From the NCBI RefSeq assembly GCF_015024225.1, contig NZ_JACJGM010000001.1, forward strand, positions 399,279-463,278: DNA of 64,000 nucleotides, read 5' to 3'. The stretch's first letter is position 1. Each line of letters opens with the position of its first letter. Made by a program: the position numbers and the translations under genes. This DNA comes from Nocardioides lijunqiniae. GTDB lineage: Bacteria > Actinomycetota > Actinomycetes > Propionibacteriales > Nocardioidaceae. This document shows positions 42,275 through 50,915 of this stretch, one piece after another. A model generated the notes under the pieces. That model was not told the origin of the DNA and searched no databases. It was given only the letters and a program-made list of their open reading frames with translations.

Positions 42275-44230
42275 TCAGCGCTTGACCTTCGCGGTGGCCT
42301 TGCTGGTCTTCGAGGCGGTGCGGTAGCCGGCCTGGGTGCCGGTCACCTTGACCGTGATCTTCTTGCCGGCCTGGGCGCCCTTGAGCTTGAGGCGGGCCGC
42401 CTTGGCTCCCTTGATGGCCTTGCCGTTGGCGAGCCACTGGTAGGTCAGCCGGGTGCCGGCGGTCCAGCCGGCGGCCTTGGCGGTGAGCACCTTGCCGACC
42501 TTGGCCTTGCCCGTGACGGTCGGGACGCGGGCGGCGAGCGTGCCCAGCGCCACGCTCGGGGTGGGGTCGGTGTAGACGACGGCGGGCGCCAGACCCTCCT
42601 TGGTGCCGCGGACCATGGCAAAGACGCTCCGGCCGAGGTGCGCCTTGGTCAGGCGCAGCGTGGGAGCGGTCGAGACCACCCGGTCGTCGGCGTACCAGGC
42701 GTAGGTGAGTGCGGTGCCGGGCGCCCACGAGCCGGTGTTGGCCAGCGAGAGGGTGGAGCCCACGGCCACCCGGCCGCGGATGTTGATCGCCGAGGGGTGA
42801 GCGACCGAGGGGGCCACGGTGTAGCCGGCCTCGACGGGCGTGGAGGTGAAGAGGCCGTTGGTCGTGGCCACGGTGAGCGTGTAGTTGTGACCCTCGGTGA
42901 GGTCGTCGAACTGGTACTCCGTGTCGTAGACCTCCTTGACGACCGGCTGGCCGCCGGCGTTGTCCTGGAGGGTGACCCGGTAGTGCACGTTGTCGGCGGG
43001 GACGCCGCCGGTGTCGGTGGCGGCGGTCCAGCGGGCGACGAGGCTGGAGCTGGTCGCTTCGGACGCCACTGCCCGGAGGTTGGTCGGGGCGCTGGGCGCC
43101 TCGATGGCGTGCACCTTGCTGACCACCTGGCTGACCTCGGGGTCCTCGCTGACCTCGTGCTCCGCGGTGACGTAGAGGCGGCCGGTGGGCGCGACGTCCA
43201 TCTGGCCGATGCCGTCGCCGCCGAGGTAGGCGTACGGCGGGGAGCTGTCGCCGACGTAGGAGTCGAGCGCGTCGGCGTCGTAGGCCCCGATGGAGCCGCC
43301 GCCCGAGAGGAAGACGGTCTCGCCGTCGGGGGAGACGGACACGCCGGAGACCGGGTCGGGCAGCGGCACGTACTCGTCGGTGTCGGGACCGATGACGTTG
43401 AGGCCGTACTCCTGGGGGCCGTCCTCCATGTCGCGGACGGACACCGCGTAGGTGAGGCGGTTCACCTCGTCGACGTCCATGCTGACGATGCCGCCGCGGA
43501 GGTCGTCGTCCGGACCGAGGATGCGGCGGTCGCCGACCGTGCCGTCGCTGGAGATGGTGCGGAGGGTGCCGAGGGCCTCTCCCTCGTCGGAGAAGTCGGT
43601 GGCGCCCACGACGACCTCGTCGGTGCCTCCCGCTCCCGGCAACGTGGCGAGGTGGGAGGGCTGCACGCCCTCGGGGAGGGCGACGTCCCGCCCGGGGCTG
43701 TAGACGCCCGCGCCGCCGTTCCAGCCGGTGTAGGCGACGTAGTAGCCGGCGCTCCCGAAGGCCACGGCGTAGGGGTTCTTGCCCTCGACCAGGCTGGGCC
43801 CGGTGACGTTCATGTTCTCCGTGCCGACGAACCACGCGACGGGTGCGTCGTAGGTCTCGTCGCCCTCGCCCTGCTGCTTCTGGGTGCCGATGATGACGAG
43901 GTAGTCGCCGTCGCTCGACACGTCCATCGCGCTCGGCTGGGTGCCCTCGCCGAGGCTGATCCGCTCGCCGGTGCCGACGGCCTGGACGTAGCCGGTGACC
44001 TCGTCCCAGACGTAGTCCTCGTTCGTGTCCACGCCGACGTAGCCGGTCGCGTAGACGCCGCCGGCGCTCGCCTCGACGTCGACGGGGGTGAAGGCCAGGG
44101 TCTGCGGGAAGTCCGGCTCGGCGGCGTTGGCCGTGCCCATGCAGGCGAGCCCCGCGCTCACGACGGCGGTGGCGGCGAGCCCGGCGACGACTCGTCGCGA
44201 GCGGGGCGCGGTGGCCCGGGGTGCGTGCAT
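42275..44230 (-). CDS. Exported surface protein: beta-propeller-like, FN3 and Ig-like domains
   Basis: A 651-aa secreted protein with an Arg-rich n-region and signal sequence ending ANA near residue 37. Residues 45-360 have repeated strand patterns (PSAMDVSSDGDYLVIIG, VSGVSVSPDGETVFLSGG) typical of WD40/NHL-like propellers. A fibronectin III-like domain follows (APTNLRAVASEATSSSLVARW). Two Ig-like repeats end the protein, each with LTYxWxANG/LTYAWYADD. The tail is Lys-rich. It is divergent from an HTH regulator gene. A binding or adhesion role is likely; no sortase signal. Confidence 0.75.
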   Translation of the reverse strand: MHAPRATAPRSRRVVAGLAATAVVSAGLACMGTANAAEPDFPQTLAFTPVDVEASAGGVYATGYVGVDTNEDYVWDEVTGYVQAVGTGERISLGEGTQPSAMDVSSDGDYLVIIGTQKQQGEGDETYDAPVAWFVGTENMNVTGPSLVEGKNPYAVAFGSAGYYVAYTGWNGGAGVYSPGRDVALPEGVQPSHLATLPGAGGTDEVVVGATDFSDEGEALGTLRTISSDGTVGDRRILGPDDDLRGGIVSMDVDEVNRLTYAVSVRDMEDGPQEYGLNVIGPDTDEYVPLPDPVSGVSVSPDGETVFLSGGGSIGAYDADALDSYVGDSSPPYAYLGGDGIGQMDVAPTGRLYVTAEHEVSEDPEVSQVVSKVHAIEAPSAPTNLRAVASEATSSSLVARWTAATDTGGVPADNVHYRVTLQDNAGGQPVVKEVYDTEYQFDDLTEGHNYTLTVATTNGLFTSTPVEAGYTVAPSVAHPSAINIRGRVAVGSTLSLANTGSWAPGTALTYAWYADDRVVSTAPTLRLTKAHLGRSVFAMVRGTKEGLAPAVVYTDPTPSVALGTLAARVPTVTGKAKVGKVLTAKAAGWTAGTRLTYQWLANGKAIKGAKAARLKLKGAQAGKKITVKVTGTQAGYRTASKTSKATAKVKR

Positions 44231-44310
44231 GCTGGTCCTCCAGAGATCGGGCCGGATTGGCCTCGTCACGGATCTTGGGCCCCTCCGGGCTGAAATGGGT
44301 GGCCGAATCC

Positions 44311-44353
44311 GGCCATGGCAGGGACCGGCCTGTCCGATCGGTGCCATGGCCGC
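44311..44353. promoter_or_regulatory. Paired palindromes in a divergent promoter region
   Basis: CGGCCATGGC (44311-44320) and GCCATGGCCG (44344-44353) are perfect inverted copies, each itself containing the palindrome GGCCATGGC(C). Their centres are 33 bp apart, about three helical turns. A third symmetrical element, TGGCCG-AATC-CGGCCA, overlaps at 44301-44316. The cluster lies between the surface-protein and regulator genes. Confidence 0.45.
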
Positions 44354-44412
44354 AAAGGGACGCGCCAGGACCCCTCAGGCGGGGTTGGCTGACGGCATGC
44401 CACGATCACCCC

Positions 44413-45393
44413 ATGTCTCCCGACCGACTCGGCGGTTCGCCGGACAGTCGCGTCTTCGAGCTGTTGGGCATCGGCTTCCGCGCCAGGGCGCACACCGTCT
44501 CCGAGCTTGCGGCGCTCGCGATGCGTGAGGAGACCGCCGTACGCCGTGACCTGGAGGTTCTCGCCTCGGACGGCTACCTCGCCGTCCAGGGCGACCAGGT
44601 GCGCTACACCGCCCCCGACCAGGTCGTGGCCGACGTCGTACGCCGCCGGTCGAGTGACCTGAGCGCCGAGGTCCTGCGGCGTCTGGCCGACCTGGCCGAG
44701 GTCGTGGGCCAGCTCCCGGCGCTCACCCGTGACTGGGACACCGGCGGCGCCGGCCAGCAGCTCGCCGACGTCGAGGTCTTCCACGGCCCCGAGGCCGTGG
44801 TCGAGCTGTGGCACGTCAAGCAGGCCAAGGAGCCGTCGCTGCGCACCGACGTCGTGCTGCCCGACGCCTCCCAGCTCTACGTCGCCGACCCGGCCATGCA
44901 GCGGGTCTGGCACGAGGCCAGCCAGGGGGAGGGGCGCCGGGCACGCGTGCTGGGCTCCCTGGCCGACGCGATCCACCCGGCGGCGCAGGAGCGACTGGCG
45001 CAGGAGCTGGAGGCCGGCGTGGAGATCCGCCTGATGGCCCAGCCCCCCAGCTGGTTCTGGATCACCGACGAGAGCACCGTGGCGCTGCCGCTGGTCTGGG
45101 GCGAGAGCTGGCCCACATCGGTGATGTCGGTGCGCAACCGCGCGGTCGCCGGCATGGCCAGCTGGATGTTCGAGCGGATGTGGGAGCGCGCCGTGCCCGC
45201 GCGCGCCGAGTCCGCCGGGTGGGACCCCCTCCTCACGCTCATGAACAGCGGAGCCACCCTCGAGGCGGCCTCGCGCGCGCTCGGCATCTCCGAGCGCACC
45301 GGCCGGCGTCGGCTCTCCGAGGCGATGTCGCACTTCGGCGTCGGCTCCATGCTCGAGCTCGGCGTCGCCTGGGCCACCGCGCGCCCGCGCTGA
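44413..45393 (+). CDS. TrmB/LuxR-like transcriptional regulator
   Basis: A 326-aa protein with two DNA-binding-like ends. The N-terminus (FELLGIGFRARAHTVSELAALAMREETAVRRDLEVLASDGYL) is a winged helix of the TrmB/MarR style. The C-terminus (GATLEAASRALGISERTGRRRLSEAMSHFGV) is a LuxR-like HTH. The middle (VEIRLMAQPPSWFWITDESTVALPLVWGE) resembles the sensor part of TrmB-like regulators found in streptomycetes. It is divergent from the exported propeller protein and precedes another exported protein, which it may control. Confidence 0.75.
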   Translation: MSPDRLGGSPDSRVFELLGIGFRARAHTVSELAALAMREETAVRRDLEVLASDGYLAVQGDQVRYTAPDQVVADVVRRRSSDLSAEVLRRLADLAEVVGQLPALTRDWDTGGAGQQLADVEVFHGPEAVVELWHVKQAKEPSLRTDVVLPDASQLYVADPAMQRVWHEASQGEGRRARVLGSLADAIHPAAQERLAQELEAGVEIRLMAQPPSWFWITDESTVALPLVWGESWPTSVMSVRNRAVAGMASWMFERMWERAVPARAESAGWDPLLTLMNSGATLEAASRALGISERTGRRRLSEAMSHFGVGSMLELGVAWATARPR

Positions 45394-45500
45394 GCCTCCG
45401 CGCACCTGCCTTCGTCAAATTGGGCGATGCGCCTGCGGCGGCACCGGTATTACGTGGCTCCGAGGGGGTCACACGGGGTCAACCGGAGCAGGAGACACGC

Positions 45501-46598
45501 ATGAGAAGGATCGTCAGAACCACGGCGGCCGCCACGACCGCGCTGCTGATCGCCACACTCGCCCCCGCCCTCGCGGGTCAGGGCCACTCCCACCAGCACG
45601 ACCGGCTGCGCACGGTCGTCGACGGGCTCGACGGACCGAGGGGCGTGGACACGCTCGGGCGCGGACGCACGCTGGTCACCGAGAGCGACGGCAGCTTCAG
45701 CCTCGTCGTCGAGCGCCGGCACCGGCCGCCGAAGGTCGTCGAGCTCGGCAGCGTCCCCGGCGGCTTCGCCCCGGCGATCGCCGCAGGCCGGCGAGGCCGG
45801 GTCTTCCTGCTCACCGGTGCGGCCGGGGAGCCGGGCAGCCCGCCGGTCGAGGGCTCCTCGACCCTCTACGAGTGGCGTCACGGGTACGACGCGCCGAAGC
45901 CGGTGCTGGACGTCGCCGCCTACCAGGTCGGCGACCCCGACCCCGACGACCTCGAGCAGCTCCCGACCGACAGCAACCCGTTCGGGCTGGCCGCGCTCAG
46001 GGACGGCAGCGTGCTGATCGCCGACGCCGCCGGCAACGACCTCCTGCGGTGGTGGCCCGACGGCACGGTGCGGACGGTGGCCCGCTTCAAGCCGCGTGTG
46101 GTGGACGTCCCGGACGGGATCCCGCTGCCCGAGGAGCAGGTGCCGAGCGAGGCGGTGTCGACCTCGGTCACGGTCGGACCCGACGGCTACTGGTACGTCG
46201 GAGAGCTGCGCGGCTTCCCGGCCACCCCGGGCACCTCGCAGGTCTGGCGGATCAAGCCGGGCTCGGTCGGTGCGGTCTGCGATCCCGAGAAGCCGTGGCG
46301 GGGCCGGTGCACGCGCTACGCCGACGGCCTGACCTCCATCGTCGACCTCGGCGCCGACCGGCGCTCGGTCTACGCGGTCTCGCTGTCCAAGCTGAGCTGG
46401 CTCGCGGTCGAGGCGGAGGAGCCCGTGCCGGGCGCGGAGATCGGCGCGCTGTTCCGCCTGACGAGGCACGGCCACCACGTCCGCGCCAAGGAGCTGGCTA
46501 AGGGCCGCCTGGTGCTGCCCGGAGGGGTCGACGTAGGGCGCGGCATCTACCTCACCGGCCCGGTCTTCGGTTCCGGGGCGCTGACGAAGATCCGCTGA
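45501..46598 (+). CDS. ScyD/ScyE-family exported protein
   Basis: A 365-aa secreted protein with signal peptide ending at about ALAGQG (residue 27). LRTVVDGLDGPRGVDTLGRGRTLVTESDGS begins a six-bladed propeller pattern; NPFGLAALRDGSVLIADAAGNDLLRWWPDG and SVTVGPDGYWYVGELRGFP are the typical blades of the ScyD/ScyE family. That family is named from cyanobacterial scytonemin clusters, but actinobacterial members have no known role. GGAG lies 10 nt before the ATG. A perfect 12-bp hairpin ends the gene. Confidence 0.8.
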   Translation: MRRIVRTTAAATTALLIATLAPALAGQGHSHQHDRLRTVVDGLDGPRGVDTLGRGRTLVTESDGSFSLVVERRHRPPKVVELGSVPGGFAPAIAAGRRGRVFLLTGAAGEPGSPPVEGSSTLYEWRHGYDAPKPVLDVAAYQVGDPDPDDLEQLPTDSNPFGLAALRDGSVLIADAAGNDLLRWWPDGTVRTVARFKPRVVDVPDGIPLPEEQVPSEAVSTSVTVGPDGYWYVGELRGFPATPGTSQVWRIKPGSVGAVCDPEKPWRGRCTRYADGLTSIVDLGADRRSVYAVSLSKLSWLAVEAEEPVPGAEIGALFRLTRHGHHVRAKELAKGRLVLPGGVDVGRGIYLTGPVFGSGALTKIR

Positions 46599-46610
46599 CG
46601 CAGGCGTCCA

Positions 46611-46639
46611 CGTCCGGCGCGGGTGGTCCGCGCCGGACG
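46611..46639 (+). terminator. Perfect 12-bp hairpin
   Basis: CGTCCGGCGCGG-GTGGT-CCGCGCCGGACG, 13 nt after the ScyD-like stop. It has no U-tract but is a very stable stem between unrelated genes. Confidence 0.65.
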
Positions 46640-46732
46640 CGGGCGCGCGCAGGAGCGGGTGGCGCCGGTCGCGATCGCCCCGCCCGGCGCGGCACTAGAG
46701 TGAGCCGGACGTCGAACCCCGGAGGATCAGCC

Positions 46733-48196
46733 TTGCCCAGCAACGTGACCGTGATCGTGCTCGCCGCAGGCGGCGGCACCCGGATGAGGTCCAAGACCAT
46801 GAAGGTCCTGCACCCGGTGGGCGGGCGGAGCATGATCGGTCACGTCCTCAACGCCGTGAGCGCCGTCGAGCCGCGGCGTGTGGTGGCCGTGGTGGGCCAC
46901 CAGCGCGAGCGCGTGGGCGCCCACATCCAGGAGCTGCTGCCCGACGTCGTGCTGGCCGTGCAGGAGGAGCAGCAGGGCACCGGCCACGCCGTACGGATGG
47001 CCGTGGAGGCGGTCTCCGACCTCGGCTCCGGCACGGTCATCGTCGCCACCGGCGACACCCCGCTGCTCCGGGGCGAGAGCCTGCAGGCGTTCGCCGCCGA
47101 GCACGAGGCCGCGGAGCGCGCGGTCAGCGTGCTGACCGCCGTGGTGGCCGACCCGTTCGGCTACGGCCGGGTCGTGCGTGACCGCGACGGCGACGTCGAG
47201 GCGATCGTGGAGGAGAAGGACGCCTCCGCCGACCAGCGCGAGATCGCCGAGATCAACTCCGGCATCCTCGCCTTCGACGCCGCCTTCCTCGTGGAGGCGC
47301 TGCCCCGCATCGGCAACGACAACGCCAAGGGCGAGTACTACCTCACCGACATGGTCCAGCTGGCCCGCGACGCCGGCCTCACCGTCGGGGCGCACGCCAT
47401 CGACGACCCGTGGCAGACCGAGGGGGCCAACGACCGCGAGGAGCTGGCCCTGCTGGGGCACGAGCTCAACCGCCGGATCGTGAGCGGGTGGATGCGCGAG
47501 GGCGTCACGGTCATGGACCCGGCGACGACCTGGATCGACGCCGACGTGGTGCTCGCGCAGGACGTCACGATCCTGCCCGGAACCCAGCTCCTGGGCGCCA
47601 CGGTCGTCGCCGAGGACGCGGTGATCGGACCCGACTGCACCCTCAAGGACTGCGAGATCGGTGAGGGAGCCCGGGTCGTGCGCACCCACGGCGAGCTCGC
47701 GGTGATCGGCCCGGAGGCGACGGTCGGCCCGTTCTCCTACCTGCGCCCCGGCACCAGGCTCGGCAAGGGCGGCAAGATCGGCGGCTTCGTCGAGACCAAG
47801 AACGCCGACATCGGCGACGGCGCCAAGGTGCCGCACCTGTCCTACGTCGGCGACGCCGAGATCGGCGAGGGCACCAACATCGGCGCGGGCACGATCTTCG
47901 CCAACTACGACGGCGTGGCCAAGCACCGCACGACGATCGGCAAGCACGCCCGGACGGCGTCCAACAACACGTTCGTGGCGCCGGTCGAGGTCGGCGACGG
48001 GGCCGCCACGGGCGCCGGGACCGTCGTACGCCGTGACGTCCCGCCGGGCGCCCTCGCGGTCAGTGCCGGGCCCCAGCGCAACCTCCCCGGCTGGGCCCAG
48101 TCCAGGCGGCCCGGCACCGCCCAGGCCGCGGCCGCCGAGGCGGCGTCGCGCGAGTCCGACGTCACGTCTCACGAGGACGACCCCGAGTTGGGCTGA
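46733..48196 (+). CDS. glmU: Bifunctional UDP-N-acetylglucosamine pyrophosphorylase/GlcN-1-P acetyltransferase
   Basis: A 487-aa enzyme making UDP-GlcNAc for peptidoglycan. The uridylyltransferase domain starts VTVIVLAAGGGTRMRSK, with QEEQQGTGHAV and the DGDVEAIVEEKDA region. The left-handed beta-helix follows with ATTWIDADV, GPFSYLRPGTRLG, GGFVETKNADIGDGAKVPHLSYVGDAEIGEGTNIGAG. The start is a TTG 7 nt after GGAGG, which fits better than an upstream GTG at 46700. It heads glmU-prs-rplY-pth. Confidence 0.95.
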   Translation: MPSNVTVIVLAAGGGTRMRSKTMKVLHPVGGRSMIGHVLNAVSAVEPRRVVAVVGHQRERVGAHIQELLPDVVLAVQEEQQGTGHAVRMAVEAVSDLGSGTVIVATGDTPLLRGESLQAFAAEHEAAERAVSVLTAVVADPFGYGRVVRDRDGDVEAIVEEKDASADQREIAEINSGILAFDAAFLVEALPRIGNDNAKGEYYLTDMVQLARDAGLTVGAHAIDDPWQTEGANDREELALLGHELNRRIVSGWMREGVTVMDPATTWIDADVVLAQDVTILPGTQLLGATVVAEDAVIGPDCTLKDCEIGEGARVVRTHGELAVIGPEATVGPFSYLRPGTRLGKGGKIGGFVETKNADIGDGAKVPHLSYVGDAEIGEGTNIGAGTIFANYDGVAKHRTTIGKHARTASNNTFVAPVEVGDGAATGAGTVVRRDVPPGALAVSAGPQRNLPGWAQSRRPGTAQAAAAEAASRESDVTSHEDDPELG

Positions 48197-48254
48197 GCGC
48201 CCGCTGCGGGCAGAATCGCTGCGACACCCCTCCGCGAGCTTGGAGCACGACGAC

Positions 48255-49235
48255 GTGACCGGAATGAAGCGGGCCACCGAGAAGAACCTCATGATCTTCA
48301 GTGGCCGGGCGCATCCCGTGCTCGCCGAAGAGGTGGCCTCCATCCTCGAGACCGACCTGGTCCCGCAGTCGGCCTACGAGTTCGCGAACTCCGAGATCTA
48401 CGTGCGCTTCGAGGAGTCGGTCCGCGGCTGCGACGCCTTCGTGATCCAGAGCCACACGGCTCCGATCAACGAGTGGATCATGGAGCACCTGATCATGGTC
48501 GACGCCCTGAAGCGGGCGAGCGCCAAGCGGATCACCGTGGTCATGCCGTTCTACGGCTACGCCCGCCAGGACAAGAAGCACCGCGGCCGCGAGCCGATCT
48601 CCGCGCGGCTCATGGCCGACCTCTTCAAGACTGCCGGCGCCGACCGGCTGATCACCGTCGACCTGCACGCCGACCAGATCCAGGGCTTCTTCGACGGCCC
48701 CGTCGACCACCTGATGGCGCTGCCGATCCTGGCCGACTACGTGCTGGAGAAGTACGGCAACCAGCAGATGGCCGTGGTCTCGCCCGACGCCGGCCGGATC
48801 AAGGTCGCCGAGCGCTGGTCGGCCCGCCTGGGCGGCGCGCCGCTGGCGTTCATCCACAAGAGCCGCCGCACCGACCGCCCCAACGAGACCGTGGCCAACC
48901 GCGTCGTGGGCGACGTCAAGGGCCGCATGTGCGTGCTGGTCGACGACATGATCGACACCGGCGGCACCATCGTGAAGGCCGCCGACGCGCTCATGGCCGA
49001 CGGGGCCAAGGGCGTCATCATCGCCGCGACCCACGCGATCCTCTCCGACCCCGCGGTCGACCGGCTCAAGAACTCGCCGGCCACCGAGGTCGTCGTCACC
49101 AACACCCTCCCGCTCACCGACGACCGCGAGTTCGACAAGCTGACGTGCCTGTCCATCGCGCCGCTGGTCGCCCGCGCCATCCGTGAGGTCTTCGAGGACG
49201 GCTCCGTCACCTCGATGTTCGACGGTCACGCCTGA
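48255..49235 (+). CDS. prs: Ribose-phosphate pyrophosphokinase
   Basis: A 326-aa enzyme making PRPP from ribose-5-phosphate and ATP. Motifs are FANSEIYVRFEESVRG, PFYGYARQDKKHRGREPISARL (ATP loop), DLHADQIQGFFDGPVDHL, VVSPDAGRIKVAERW and the PRPP loop CVLVDDMIDTGGTI. The GTG at 48255 is used because GGAG lies at a suitable distance; the ATG at 48264 is the alternative. Second gene of the glmU cluster. Confidence 0.96.
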   Translation: MTGMKRATEKNLMIFSGRAHPVLAEEVASILETDLVPQSAYEFANSEIYVRFEESVRGCDAFVIQSHTAPINEWIMEHLIMVDALKRASAKRITVVMPFYGYARQDKKHRGREPISARLMADLFKTAGADRLITVDLHADQIQGFFDGPVDHLMALPILADYVLEKYGNQQMAVVSPDAGRIKVAERWSARLGGAPLAFIHKSRRTDRPNETVANRVVGDVKGRMCVLVDDMIDTGGTIVKAADALMADGAKGVIIAATHAILSDPAVDRLKNSPATEVVVTNTLPLTDDREFDKLTCLSIAPLVARAIREVFEDGSVTSMFDGHA

Positions 49236-49263
49236 CGATTGGCGCCCTGCCCGGCGCGTTGTC

Positions 49264-49351
49264 TAAGATCGGCAAGTTGCCTCGGCGAGGGAGCCTCCAG
49301 CTCCGTGATCGACAGGGCCGGCCCTTCTCGAGCCGCGCTGTCGCGCGGCTC
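49264..49351 (+). promoter_or_regulatory. Possible rplY promoter and leader hairpin
   Basis: TAAGAT at 49264-49269 with TTGGCG 19 nt upstream resembles a sigma-70 promoter after prs. GAGCCGCGC-TGTC-GCGCGGCTC (49330-49351) is a perfect 9-bp hairpin in the resulting leader, 48 nt before the rplY start. It could be a prs terminator or an L25 control element. Confidence 0.4.
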
Positions 49352-49398
49352 TCGTGCTCTCCGCCCCGGCCCCACACGCCCACGCAGAGGAGATCACC

Positions 49399-50082
49399 AT
49401 GTCCGCAGAGAAGATCCAGGCCGAGTCCCGCACCGAGTTCGGCAAGGGCGCGGCCCGCCGCATCCGCCGCGAGAACAAGGTCCCGGCCGTCGTCTACGGC
49501 CACGGCAACGACCCCATCCACATCACCCTGCCGGGCCACGCCACGATGATGGCGCTCAAGCACGGCGGCGCCAACGCGCTGCTCGAGCTCGACATCGACG
49601 GCGACACCCAGCTGGCGCTGACGCGTGAGGTGCAGGTCGACCCGATCCGCCGCACCCTCGAGCACATCGACTTCGTGGCCGTCCGCCGCGGCGAGAAGGT
49701 CACGGTCGACGTCCCGGTCAACCTGGTCGGCGAGGCCGTCCGCGAGACCCTGGTCGTCACCGAGAACGCCACCGTCCAGCTCGAGGCCGAGGCCACGCAC
49801 ATCCCCGAGCAGATCGACGTCGACATCGACGGCGCCACCGCCGGCACCCAGATCCTCGCCTCCGACCTGAAGCTGCCGTCGGGCTCGACGCTGCTCATCG
49901 ACGCCGACACCCTGATCGTCAACGTCACCGAGCAGATCTCCGCCGAGGCCCTCGAGGCCGAGCTGGAGGAGGCCGAGGCCGAGGCCGGCATCGAGCGCGA
50001 GGAGTCCGACGAGGACGCCGCCGCGACCGAGGCCGCCGAGGGCGACGCCCCGGCCGAGGACGCCCCGGCCGACAGCGAGTGA
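49399..50082 (+). CDS. rplY: 50S ribosomal protein L25 (Ctc/TL5 form)
   Basis: A 227-aa long-form L25 that binds 5S rRNA. The N-terminal domain has [28 protein letters not shown]; the C-terminal beta domain has [21 protein letters not shown] and [29 protein letters not shown]. The last 45 residues are acidic ([11 protein letters not shown] onward), common in actinobacterial L25. GAGGAG lies 8 nt before the ATG. Confidence 0.95.
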   Translation: MSAEKIQAESRTEFGKGAARRIRRENKVPAVVYGHGNDPIHITLPGHATMMALKHGGANALLELDIDGDTQLALTREVQVDPIRRTLEHIDFVAVRRGEKVTVDVPVNLVGEAVRETLVVTENATVQLEAEATHIPEQIDVDIDGATAGTQILASDLKLPSGSTLLIDADTLIVNVTEQISAEALEAELEEAEAEAGIEREESDEDAAATEAAEGDAPAEDAPADSE

Positions 50083-50165
50083 TCCGTCGGCTCAGGTGGT
50101 ACCTGGGCCGACTCATCTCACCCGTCTCGGCCACCGCCGGGACACCCGCCGAGGAGGGCCCAGCC

Positions 50166-50759
50166 GTGACCACCGCCGATCTCTGGCTCGTGGTCGGGCT
50201 GGGCAACCCCGGTGAGAAGTACGCCGGACACCGCCACAACATCGGCTACCTCGTCCTCGACGAGCTGGCCCACCGCCTCGGCGGCTCGTTCCGCGCCCAC
50301 AAGACCGGACGCTCCGACGTCGTCGAGGGGCGGCTCGGTCCTCCGGGCACCGAGGGTCCGCGCATCGTGCTGGCCCGCCCGCGCTCCTACATGAACGAGG
50401 TCGGCGGCCCGGTCAAGGCGCTGGCCACCTTCTACAAGGTGCCGCCGGACCACATCGTCGCGATCCACGACGAGCTCGACATCGCCTTCGGCACCCTGCG
50501 CACCAAGCTCGGCGGCGGCGACAACGGCCACAACGGACTGAAGTCGATGCGCTCCTCGCTCGGCACCGGGGACTTCTACCGGGTCCGTGCCGGGATCGGC
50601 CGCCCGCCCGGTCGCCAGGACGTCGCCGACTTCGTGCTCTCCGACTACAGCAAGGTCGAGCGCAAGGAGCTCCCCTTCCAGGTCGACACCGCCGCCGACG
50701 CGGTCGAGTCCCTGGTCCTCGAGGGCCTCGAGCGCACCCAGCAGCGCTACAACTCCTGA
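50166..50759 (+). CDS. pth: Peptidyl-tRNA hydrolase
   Basis: A 197-aa enzyme releasing stalled peptidyl-t[30 protein letters not shown] contains the catalytic His in [45 protein letters not shown] and [12 protein letters not shown] follow. The GTG at 50166 is preceded by GAGGAGG. A GTG at 50079 overlapping the rplY stop would add 29 residues without family homology. The usual downstream neighbours are absent; repeats and an IS element follow. Confidence 0.95.
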   Translation: MTTADLWLVVGLGNPGEKYAGHRHNIGYLVLDELAHRLGGSFRAHKTGRSDVVEGRLGPPGTEGPRIVLARPRSYMNEVGGPVKALATFYKVPPDHIVAIHDELDIAFGTLRTKLGGGDNGHNGLKSMRSSLGTGDFYRVRAGIGRPPGRQDVADFVLSDYSKVERKELPFQVDTAADAVESLVLEGLERTQQRYNS

Positions 50760-50773
50760 CCCGCCCGCCCTCC

Positions 50774-50915
50774 GGTGGTTGAGTGCGAGCGCAGCGAGCC
50801 TCGAAACCACTTACCGGTGGTCGAGCAGCGAGGAGCGCCAGCGACGAGCGCCCGTCGAGACCCCCGCACCTCTGACTGCTGCCTCGGGGCCGGACTGGGG
50901 TGCCGCGCGCGTAGC
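50774..50915. repeat. Composite repeat copy 2, left part
   Basis: A family-A hairpin (50774-50810), a family-B element (50814-50863), then the left end of the palindromic core (GGGGCCGGACTGGGGTGCCG at about 50886), as at 32465-32610 in copy 1. The sequence is cut at 50915 by the IS481 element and resumes at 51999. Confidence 0.75.
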
